Assembly: GCF_965638725.1 (NCBI RefSeq)
Contig: NC_134957.1
Coordinates: 20,546,101-20,610,100, forward strand
DNA: 64,000 nucleotides
DNA from: Aptenodytes patagonicus
Lineage: Eukaryota; Chordata; Aves; Sphenisciformes; Spheniscidae
Direction: 5' to 3'
The position numbers and the translations under genes were made by a program. Under the pieces are notes generated by a model that searched no databases, had not been told where the DNA came from, and saw nothing but the letters and a program-made list of their open reading frames with translations. Of the stretch, positions 53,039 to 64,000 are shown piece by piece (position 1 is the first letter of the stretch; each line of letters begins with the position of its first letter).

Positions 53039-55267
53039 TACAAATATATGTACACCCAGTAAAAGAAAAGATACAGCCCAGACAATGAATAAAAAACAGG
53101 TCTATACAAGTGAGTCACTGGTTTAGAATCATGGTAAACTTAGAATCACCGTGTACAGTCAAGTAAAGCAGCTGGCCTAATTGTGTAAACCTAGTTCTCA
53201 GTTTTGCTGAAATTAAAAAGCAGAAGAAATATTTCCAATGACTGAAAGGACGAAAAATAAAGTAAACCTTTTGGTTTACTTTTGGTCTAAATTTTTAATT
53301 CCTGAAATAGTTAATGAATTAAGAGCACAGCTCAACCGATTGTTTAGTATACTCAGGGTTTATTAAACTCAGGCTGCTAACCCTAAAGTTTCTCCTTGGC
53401 TAAGGGAAAAAAAGTAAATCAACATTCACACTTATAATTTTTTTCATTCTAAAACCCAGTTCTTATTTGGGGATCTTAGAGAAGGTAGGCCTAGTCAATT
53501 ATTTGCTCAGATACGCAGAGATTGCTTTTCTTTCAGAAATTTGCACTAAAGTTACCTGCACCATTTGAAGATGTACCCAGGTACTCTATGTGCAACCATT
53601 TGAAGCTGACTCAGAGCAGCTCAGTGCAAAAAAACAAAGTGACTAATCTCTTTGTAGAACTGAGGCTTCGCAACTTTGCTCTGAGTCATCATGACAACTC
53701 AAAGTGCCTAGACTTCCTACAGAAATAAACAGATTTAAACAGAGCACTTGGTTTCAAAACAAACATTACTTCTGGTCCTTCTGTCAGAATGACCTTGGTA
53801 ACGCTATTTAACATCAAAGTGTCGCTGATATGCAGGGTAGTTTAAAATCTCTAGAAGACTATCGAAGTGGAATCTGAGAAGTTAAGGGAAAATGAGGAAA
53901 GAAGGAATGAAAGGAGGAAGGCAAAAATATTTTCTTACCCATTAAGAATGCCACACATGAAGAGAGTGGGAGCAATCATTTGTCTAGTGGCAAGATTGGA
54001 ACGGAAAGAATAAAACTGGAATTGGTGGCGTTAGGATGTGTAGGGGAGAGGTAAAGGAGATCTTTAATAATTTGCCTGTTCTTGACATATTCTAGCCACC
54101 CTTAATTAGTCCTTCACATTCTAAGATCAAATAAATAACTGAACAGTAACCTAATCCTACTTTATTCAGAAAATCTCTCTTTTTGTGTTAAAAATTTATG
54201 GTCCTCTACCTTTATGCTGCTATCTTAAGGGTAAATATTAGTACAAGTTGCGCTGGAATCTCTTCTGAAATGGATGAGTGGTTGCTTCTGCCACCTCCAA
54301 GTTATAGGAGCAGATCTTTCTTTCAGGCTAGTGCAAATTTGGAGAAGCAGACCTGAAGTTAATGATCTGCAAATTAAATATGGAAATAATGAGTTACTCC
54401 TGATTTGCTCTTGTGTAAGTAAGAGTAGTATTTGGCCCTATATATTTATTTCAAGATCATAAAATATATTATAGCCATTTTGAAATCTTTACTAGAATGG
54501 GTCTGGGCATGTCTGTGCAGACAGACCCAAGTTTTTATGCCTGTAGTCGAAGATAGCCAGCCATGATCTAGCTCTGACTCAGAAGCATTAATTCTGCACT
54601 GTCGCAGAGCTAAGAAACCCTGTGTAGCATCCAAAAGCCATGCAGGTATGTTAGCACGACAGTGTGCCCAGACTAAGAAGTCCAACCATTCAACAAGGTT
54701 GGTTAGCCTCTGTGCTTTTTTTATCCAAAGTTGGTTTACCTCAGCGTAACATACAAGCAGCGTGAGTTCAGGTCTGCCAGCATGTCTGTTTAGTAATGCC
54801 CAATATCCACACGCAAGGCATCTTCACTGGGGAACAAGTATTCCAGAACAGAAAAGAAACTTAATATAGAACTTATAAACATAAATGATGGGTATCTAAA
54901 TTAATAGATTTAGCCATTAGATAATCAGTGGTAGCATCAAGTATATTATAGGGGTTGAGGTAATAATTTGGTTTATTACACATATACTACTACATCTCTG
55001 TAATTAAAATATATATATTTAGGTACTGAAAAAGATTTTTATAGAAATGGTATCTCATTTAGTGTCTCATTTCATATAGGTTGCAATTGCTGCAATAGTG
55101 AAAAAAGTAAATAAATCTAACAAAACTCCAGAAATGAGCAATGCCGAATGTCTTGTTCTTTGAGTCACAAAATTAGCAAGAGGTAACATGTTAATCACTT
55201 TAACATTAAGAAAGCTAATAAGCATGTTAGTTTAAATGCTTTTGTGCTTGAGGTAGGATCATGTAGT

Positions 55268-55318
55268 ATCTCAGAAACTAAGCAGAGTTGGTCCTCGTCT
55301 GTACTTGAATGGGAGATG
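55268..55318 (+). repeat. 5S rRNA-derived fragment (5S pseudogene or 5S-type SINE head)
   Basis: ATCTCAGAAACTAAGCAGAG, continuing to TGTACTTGAATGGGAGAT, matches the internal-promoter half of vertebrate 5S rRNA (box A region AAGCTAAGCAGGGTCGG and box C TGGATGGGAGAC) at about 40 of 51 positions against the 5S sequence I recall. The 5' and 3' thirds of 5S are not evident. AmnSINE1 and other SINE3-type repeats have such heads; a decayed 5S pseudogene is the alternative. Confidence 0.7.
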
Positions 55319-55625
55319 TGTAAGAAAAATTCATCGTATTACGAGAAAGGATGTCAGTGGTTTAATAGGTTTCATCCTTATAGCTGAGTCAGTACTGAAG
55401 TCATGCCTGCTGTGGTGTTAAGGAAACATTCTACTGTTAGAATTGGATCCCAGACTCATTCAGTGGTTAGGCTTAAATTTGGATCCACGGTCTTTGGCAT
55501 TACATTTAGGAAAGCTTTCTGTCTTGAATTCACATCAGTATCCTTATGACAACAATAGAAAACGTGCAAAGTTTGACAATGAGATATAGTATTAAAGTAA
55601 TATAAATATACTTTAGTTGTTGCTG

Positions 55626-55646
55626 TTGTTGTTGTTGTTGTTGTTG
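55626..55646. repeat. (TTG)7 microsatellite
   Basis: Seven TTG units followed by TTA units. Confidence 0.9.
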
Positions 55647-58600
55647 TTATTATTAGTTGCTCGATACCTTTTCTTTTGTCTTCAGCATAAGTCAGTAGGA
55701 GGATATGGTCATCATTACAGTTTCTCTTATTTCTTTGTTACTCCGAAAGTTTTTACTTGTAAAAAAAATTAAGAGGAAAATTGATGAAAGGAAAATGAAA
55801 AAAATTAAGTACATGTTCATTGTATCATATATAAAATACAAATATAAACCCCAGAAATAACACTTCAAATGAACTGAAATTTAGGAATTGTAGAGAACTG
55901 AGATGGGAAGATAAGGATAAAAGGACAAAGTCTGTGAATGGCAGGGCTAAAGAAAATTTGATGGCATTTGAACAGAATCAATCCAAAAATTGTTTGAAGT
56001 CTGTTAGTACATTAGTTAATGATAATACAAGAAACACAGACCTTTTCATGGAGAGTATAGTCATTGTATTTTTGAAATTGCGTTCTTTCTAAAATATAAT
56101 TTGCTCTGAGTCTGAGTAATTAGAATGTGATGTAAAATTCACCTTTGTTGATACACAGTTTCAGAACCACATTGTAGTCCAGAAATGATTCTTGCTTTTG
56201 TTAGATTGAATTTGATTTTCTTTTGTTTTTCCAAAGCTTCTTTGAAATCCAGAGGATTTAATTTCTGTTGAGGCTAGCTCTGTCATTGATGTAGGTATCA
56301 ACCTAATCTTTCAAACAAAAAAAGACAGAAACAAATTTGGGACATAAATATCTTCAAGTAACATTGAGATTGCTGAAGATAAAAGGGAAGGTAAGTTTCT
56401 GAAACTTTGGAAAAAAAAATTGCATTGAAATTTTCAATATAAAATCTTTTCCTCTATTCCTGTTTATTTTGCTCCTATTGATTAAGTCAAACCCCCTTTA
56501 TCTTCATCCAGAAAACTCCTGTTCCTACTTGGTTGAGAAACATATCCTCCACTGTTTCATCACATTTCTCTATCTTGAACTATCATTCCCTTCATAGGAA
56601 ATCAAGGCAGATTCCTGAAAGCAGAGGTCATCAATATTTCTTTAAAGATAATACTGTTTACATCTTCTACACAGTGTTTGCTATATTATGTCTGCTATAT
56701 TATGTCTGCTGTTGATGTGAGTAACTCAAAAGACTATGCGTGTCATATAGTGTATAATTAACCATTTCTGGAGTTATATTTTTACTCCTTTGTAGTTCTT
56801 AGTGGGATAATGAAAACACTTTCTCAATCGTTGCCAGAGCAAATGCCTTATTATTGGATCCAAGAGACATTCTGCCATCCCAGTGTTTCTAGGTCTAAAA
56901 AGCACCCACCTCAGACGAATTTCATCTTTTAATTATACAAAACTCGGAATGTCTGTGATCCAGCAAAGCTGCTATCTCTGGAAATTAACCACGTTTGTGA
57001 ACCAGTGTTACACTTCTTAATAGAAGAGCCAAAAGAAACTCTAATGTATAGTTACAAGGTCTGCAAACTAGCTTGTTTGTATGTGGCAATAAGATCTAAA
57101 TGTCAGTAATGAAGTTAATTAACATCATTATTGATCATAAATTTGAAGATTTAAAAAACAGAACAGTGTTTCATAATATCTTCTGGGAATAGTATGACAA
57201 ATGTATCTGCAATCAGGTGTAATTTCCTGACTCCTTAGGTGCTTTATGGAAAGATAGTGTAATACAATGTTTATAATGGGTTGTTGGATTATATTCACAC
57301 TTAAATCACTTAAGTAAGCAGAGGCAAAGATAGTTTATGTGGAAAAAGAAAAACAGTATTTTTAGAGAGGTTTTGATTTGTTTCCAAATCGTTGGAGTGA
57401 AGGAGGTTGCTATATAGTAGAAGAAATGTTACTTCGACTGGGTGGGGTTTATTCGTAGAAATGTTATTTCTTCTGTTTCATGGGAGAGCTGATAGAGATT
57501 AGTTTTCAAATGAATACCAGATAATATTCTGCAACAACATCATGTCATCGTGATATTTTTAAAATAATTATGTGTTGGAGTAATGAGTAAGTACAGATAA
57601 CAAAGAAGATTGCTGAAGGCTGCTCATATTTGCATGGGCAAAGCTAAAATACGTGTTTAATTGTATTCATTCTCAAACTTCTTGTAAGCAAATATTACAT
57701 TTCTTAGGTAAACATGCTTGATTTTTTTATCCAGTTGTAAATTAAAATTCCTATTTTTACTATTCACACAGTTACTAAAATATTCTCCTCCTCGTGTCTA
57801 CAGTCCATTATAAAAATATATCCACTAGAGCTGCTGCTGAGTGAACTGACACGGAGTGGTACAAGCACTGCTCTTTTGGGAGTGGGTGCAGCCTAAAATG
57901 GGAGGCTAGGGTGGAGTCATGTGCTTGTGCATGTTAGTTAATTTTCCTTCTGCAAGCTATGGGAAGAGAATTCTATCGTACTGTTTTAAGAGCAAAAAGG
58001 GAGGCAAAGTTGTGCTTTCATTGCAAAAAAATTACTTACAGTATGTCAGAGAATATGAGTGTACTTCATTCCCCTTTCTCTGAGACTAATTCCGTTCTTA
58101 GCTGCATAATAAATCTAGAGCAGCTTCACAGAAAGTAAGACCACTTAATAAAGATAGGAAAGGTTTTACAATTTATATTTATACTAAATTACAATTTTTG
58201 TATCTTGAAATTTGGTGTTTCTGTTAGTTTGTTGTCTGCCTTATCTCTGAACTTTGGTGCCTTCACACAAATACGATACTGTATGCTTTTTCTAGGATTG
58301 TTTGACAAGCTACAACTGGTTAGGGTATCAAAGACTTGAAAGCTGGTGTCCTGGTTTGGGTTGGTGATGTCTAAAGTTGCTTTGCTAAAACTCAGATATA
58401 AATTTGCTCAAAACTGAAGAACAGGTGACGAAGACTGTAACTTTTTGATTCCAAATACAGTAGGAAAAGCCTACCCTGTTGAACCTTTGATAAGAACCGC
58501 ATTTTTCACAAGCATCTTCTAAAATTTTTTACACCTATGGATATTTATATGCAGTCTGAATTTGCTTGTCTAAATTCTCATGCAAAAAATTGGTGCACCT

Positions 58601-61600
58601 TATTTCCATAGCTGTTGATAAATTTTGGGGCTTGCAGTGGAATCTCTAGAATGCTGAAATAATTGGTTATGATCTGTCTGTACAAATTGAAATGTTTGTG
58701 CATATGTAACAATCAATGCATGAAAAATATTAAGATGAAATTAGTAAAAGTAACATTTTTAAGAGGACTTAGACATTTAGAATTATAAAAAGGAAAGATA
58801 GTAGAGGTTTTGGTAAGTGGCCTTCATTTTTCTGTGTTCCCCTATGTTTAGGATTTCATTTGAAGGGGATAAAGGGTGCTAGAGCCTGCCTGTACAAGCA
58901 GAAGCAAGTAAGAGTGCCAAAGATTTAGTACATTTCTCTAAATTTTAAAGCATCTAATAGAGCTATTCTTCTGGATTGCCAGAAAGGGCAAGAATTTGGC
59001 CCTTTGGCAGTGTCTTTAATGAGAGAGACTCCTCTTGTGTACATTACCTGACCGAAAGGTGGTATAGTGCACTGTTGAGTCAACACGACTGTTCTGGCTT
59101 GTTTTTTAAATCTTTGCAGGGAGTTCACAGATGATTAGCTGACACCCAAGAAAAAGACTAGAGAAATTTATTGTTTAAGAGAATCCTAAGCTTTTGACTC
59201 ACACACAAGAACAAGGTTTTATAAGAATAACAGAGGGGCACCGAGTTCATGAGTCAATATATTGGGCTGGAATGCAGCCAGCTGTAGTCACGGAACGACA
59301 GTAGTGCGCTCCAGAAGTTGACTGCTTTCTGTGACTTTGTAAAATATTTCAGAATTTGCAAGAGCAATTGAATCTAGAAGCACAATTTCTTAAAAAAAAA
59401 AAAAGGTGTCTATTAACTAAAAACTGGACGTTTACACCAAGGCATCTCTTGTGTAATAATATATGTATTTATATGTGGCCTGTCTCCACTAGCTGTATAA
59501 CATAGAGATAAAGCCGTAAGAAAGATGCTCCAGAGAAGGGAAATAACAACAGCTATTACAGGTTATATTGCTTCACAATTGGACAGAGCTGAGTAAGTAT
59601 GCAGCTCAGTCCCAAGACAGTCTAGAAGTCCCTTTAGCAGAGTATTTAAAATACCTACATTTTTGTTGCCAATCCAGTGATGTAGATTTGATATGAAGCC
59701 ACACTCAAACTGTTCCCAAGTCATGTGTGACTCAAGAGCTATATATATGTTGGTAATAACATCTTACAAACACAGACCTACAATGCTTATGACTATAGTG
59801 GATTAGAGCAAAAGGCAAATGGATTATTTTGTTGTTGTTGTCAATCTCAGTCCTTTTAGGGGCAAATCCTGCCCAGTCATTTGCTAGTTAAAGGTCCGTA
59901 GTACACAGTGTAGTGTTAGTGATGCATATACTCCTAGACATAAATATTTTTAAAGATTGGAAAAAAGTTCTGAATTGTGAAAATATGTTAACAATATGTA
60001 AAAATGCCATTGTAAAAAACTGGGACAGTTTTTATTCAGGCAAAGCTGCAACTGAATGGTTTTCTAGTCTTCTGTAGACAAGAAATATGAATACATAAAA
60101 GATCAACTAAAATCAATATAAACGAAACTGTAAACTAAACTAAGATCAATATAGATAATTAAACTAAACAGGTAAAGAATCTTGATTTCTAATTTCCTTT
60201 TAGATACTATGCAAATATGGACAAACCTAATTTTGAGAGGGTGTGCATGTGTCCTGTTAGGGAGATCCCATCTCATCTACTATGGACGTATAGAGAGCAT
60301 GGCACTTAGACCTTATGAAGTGAGCTTAATTCACAAAGATGCAATGCTCAGCTCAAACATGCTGATAGCATCAGTCCCTCCAAGATCTTTAAATGCATTT
60401 TATTACCAATTACTTTTCCAACAGTTCATCAGCTGTATCAAAGCACTATTTGCCTAATAGTGAACTAAAGAAGTAATTTATTGTCAGTTGATAGAAAAGA
60501 TTGGTATTTTAAATGCTGTATTTATATTGCATTCAGTCACTGGAATGAAAAATTTTATATGCTGGGATGTTTATAATTGATAAAAGACAAAATATCCATA
60601 TCTACTGTAAGGGAAAAACTGGACTTTTGTTTTTGCAGAAAGAGGATACAAGTCCCTAATTACAATAATAGACTATTGTCCCTCTTCCATCCTGTTGGCA
60701 AGTAATGATCGTTTCCGTTTTCATACAAGTTAGTAACTTCAAAGATGTCATTTATCCTATTACAGAGGCAAACAGTGTTTACAATGAAAACATCTATGCT
60801 AAACTCAGTTGCAGATGTTTTTAGTTGTATTTTAATAGACTGCTTTTTGTAATTAACTGTAAATAGCACTGGTTTAGGTTAAGAAAATGTTACATATATT
60901 TCTTGAAATACTTTTTCCTTTTTTCTTTGCTGAAGGTATATCTTTGCTTGTAACTAAACTGTTAACACTGTATATTTTCAGTTTTGAAAACTAAAGTAGT
61001 TTATAGATTTATTCATCATTAATTGAAGTCACAAAGGAAGAAAGAAGTGATCCTGATAATTTTTATGTTCTTGCCTGTCTTTTCTAGAAATGGAAAATAA
61101 CATTTATCTGTGAAATTATTACATTTCTAGAGCATAGGAATTCATCATTCTTGTTTTCTTTTACTTCCATGTCAATTTAGCAGCAACGCTAGGACTAAAT
61201 AAAGTCAGTCTTTTGATATATGAGGCCTAACATTTATTGAATAGTCAGTCATAATTCTTTGTTCGACATCAGCTGTGACTCTGTATTTTATGATCTCCCA
61301 TCTAAATGTTAACCAGGATTAGTAATGTTTAGTTTCCAAGATCAAATGTGATTGAGTGCTTTCAGTCTGTGTGGGCAGACTACCAGGAGAAAAAAGATAC
61401 ACGCACCTGATAATACTAGATTGACTATTTTGCTTACAGTGATTTTGTTTGTATCAGTATGTACAGAATGGAATATCTGTTCACAAAGCAAGGTAGTTAT
61501 AAATTCCAGAAGGAGAATGTGTCTATGGCTAAAATACTTAAGAAGAGTGTTTTAGTGAAGTTACTACATATCTGGATGAATAATACTTGTACCTACAATG

Positions 61601-64000
61601 TGCTGGAGTACTGCATAGAGCAAACAATGATTCATTCTCTTCTAATACACCTTTTCTAAAATAGGGTGATTCATATCAATACTTCCCTAGAGGAAAGCAC
61701 TGTATTTTTATTTGTTACCGAAACCAGACTGCAAGACCCAACAGAAGATCTTTGCGGTTTCTCTTAAGAGCTCCGTAGGAGTTTTTGTTGTTGTTGAATA
61801 GAATACAGAAATGAAAGTTGACAAATATTTAAGTGCAGGTCTGATTTAGATTCTTAGCTGACAGAAATGCCATTTTCTTTTTTTCAGTAAAGACATACTA
61901 CTGAATCAAGGATAACAGTCTTATGAATGTGAGTTAGGCTTGAGAGAATGAAAAAAACCAAGACCATCTTACAAGTGCAGGCTGGGATTTAAGGAACAGA
62001 AGGATTAAGAACCTTTTGTTTGTCTGTTACTGTCCTACCACAGCTAAAGTAACAATCAAATTGCTCAATGCCTCATTGCTAGTTGCTACAAGACAAAAAT
62101 GCAGTGCACTCCAAGGGCTAGATGAAGCAGTAGGTCTGTGATTCCTTTCACTTTTAATCTAGAAATATGGTTTATGGGAAAAACATACCTTGTATTCAGT
62201 TCTGTATCTAGATTTGAACATCACCAGGTCCGTAATCTCAGTTCATAGTGTTTTTTTTTTTGTTTTTTTTTTTTGTTCATCTTGCAGGCTTTTGGCAAGG
62301 TGTAATGCTCCTTTTGGTTATCTTTCCCAACTTAAGAGTAATTTTTGCTTTGAGCTATTACTGATGATTCTGCCCAGTAAGCAAATCCTTCTACAAATAA
62401 TAAACTGTTGTTAACAAAAAAAAAAAGCACAAGATCACTCTAAAAATGAAGAAGCAAAGCTTATTTTAAAATACTGTTTTGCTGAATATGCACTTTGTCT
62501 CCTGTTTATACCGTCAACTTTTCCCTATGCAATTCTCTCATACAATCATGGCATCATATTAACCTTGAAAAGATGTGTTATCGGAAAGGCATTAGGAACA
62601 GAGGACTGAGAGTGCATGATTAGAAGAAGCATTTTATCGCAAAAGAAGCCACTGTGATACCTTGTCAAAGAAATAAATATGTATTTGTCAAGCAAGGCTA
62701 GCCTTCGATTTCACAGACTTGATGGCCAGAAGATTCTCTGTTGGTATAGCAGCAGAGATTGAGCAAGACCTTCTACTTTGTAAGCACTGGAGTTGTAAGA
62801 CACAAGCAAACGGTTTAATTTCTATAGCAGAATTTGGAGATAGGATGTCAAAATTTTTAGGCTATTCCATGACACAAAAGATATTGGGAATGTGGGGGCA
62901 GGAGCTGACGGGCAGGGACACTAACATTTTTTGGCACAAGCCAACAATAAGTTTAGCTGTAACATTAGGCTGCCCCTCCGCTGGTACACATCACAGCTTG
63001 GCTTTTCTTAAAAAAGCAGTTGGTAGTCTCAGTGGAGAAGCCTGATACTGGGTGGATTTAAAGCTTTGGTCTGCCGCCTTGCCTACAGAAATATTTCCTC
63101 CAAAGGACCTTAGGGTGTATTAGAAAGGTGACCTGAGAAGCTGACATGGTTGTTATGCTTGCCAAGCCTGATCTGTGAGTAAACAGAGGGTCTCAAGGAT
63201 GTTTACATGGTGCTATGTGGCACAGAGATAGCTCAGGTCCTGAGAGCAGTATAGCTACATTAACAGAGCACCCTGCCCAGACTTACTAGGTCAACAGCCT
63301 TTGCAAAATAGCTATACAGCTACTTTGCCCAACATTGTGCTGTGTAAACATTCCCCATAACCTCCAGTTCAAGTATAGCATAGGTAGTGGCAGGTATTTC
63401 TGCAGTGCCCTACATTGTACTGTGGGCAAATCTTTGGTTTCAGAAAATCTTAATTAAGTATTAATATGTTGTTATTAGATAAAAAAACATGATAATTCCA
63501 TTGTAAACTGCCCAGCATTCCTGAGTTATTGTTATAATGGATGATTTGAGTCATCTTAAACAAGGGTAGGGTTCTATTTGGTAGAGTAAATTGCCTAACT
63601 GAATTCCCTGACACCCCAGCTAGACTGCTTTTGGCACCTGAACTAACCCTATAAGACAGGTTTGAGTACTTCCATGGTATATTCCAGCCTGCAGGTGAGA
63701 GGTACCTCAAGATCCTTCTGACGCCACTCTGATTTTATTAAACTACATGCCTTGTAACTGAGCAAAATAGGATAATAAAACATACAGAAAATATTCTAAT
63801 TAACTTACACGTGTTCATGTTAAGCTTTTTCTAAGAATTTTTTGTTGAATTCTCTTACCCTGAATGACTTCCTGCACTCTGTTTTCAGTAGCTAGAATTG
63901 CTTTTTGTAAACTAATGACGGCATTTTGGAAGTTCTCTGATCAGCCACCTAACATTCAAGTGCAATGTACTGACTTATGCAAGATCCCAGCTGCTAACTG

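Larger units (their letters stand above)
48984..64000. other. Intergenic region, no supported gene
   Basis: About 15 kb of AT-rich DNA. No reading frame exceeds ~125 codons or shows a domain. It contains (AC)10 at 53019-53038, (TTG)7 at 55626-55646, a 5S-rRNA-like fragment at 55268-55318 and several short A or T runs. In human the next gene beyond IRS4 is GUCY2F; no GUCY2F exon is recognised here. Confidence 0.6.

Noticed and set aside
49244..54685. Short open frames as exons of GUCY2F or another downstream gene
   Set aside because: None shows guanylate-cyclase or kinase-like motifs, and none has matching splice sites.

Overview
This is vertebrate nuclear DNA, most likely from a bird. It has spliced genes with long introns. 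The two recognisable genes are COL4A5 and IRS4, which are neighbours on the human X and, as I recall, on chicken chromosome 4. The lineage-informative mobile elements are a CR1-type LINE and an avian-looking endogenous retrovirus with a long LTR. The species cannot be named from the sequence.

Layout. (1) 1-8.2 kb: the last ten coding exons and 3'UTR of COL4A5 on the + strand, covering the end of the triple helix and the complete C-terminal NC1 domain. The 5' part of the gene lies outside the window. (2) 8.2-13.5 kb: a convergent intergenic spacer with one degraded ancient repeat. (3) 13.5-37 kb: IRS4 on the - strand. Exon 1 carries essentially the whole 1,167-residue protein (PH, PTB, many Tyr motifs). 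A 17.4 kb intron then leads to a proposed exon 2 that supplies two bases of the last codon, the stop codon and the 3'UTR. The promoter is a CpG island with CCAAT boxes, a palindromic E-box and an unusual three-copy minisatellite with nested GGGGCC arrays. (4) 37.7-45.2 kb: AT-rich intergenic DNA with one ancient repeat relic and one diverged two-copy duplication. (5) 45.2-49.0 kb: a mobile-element cluster made of an internally deleted endogenous retrovirus with a 3' LTR, followed by an inverted CR1 5' half (5'UTR, ORF1 esterase, start of ORF2). (6) 49-64 kb: intergenic DNA with no gene I can support, but with a 5S-rRNA-like fragment and simple repeats.

The two genes do not form a functional unit. 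COL4A5 encodes a basement-membrane collagen chain and IRS4 a cytoplasmic insulin/IGF receptor adaptor. Their convergent linkage is an old vertebrate arrangement, since COL4A genes sit beside IRS genes at three human loci. No new multi-gene system was found. The points most worth checking are the IRS4 second exon with its IRS2-like intron phase, the avian IRS4 C-terminal tyrosine motifs, the GGGGCC-bearing promoter repeat, and the structure of the mobile-element cluster.
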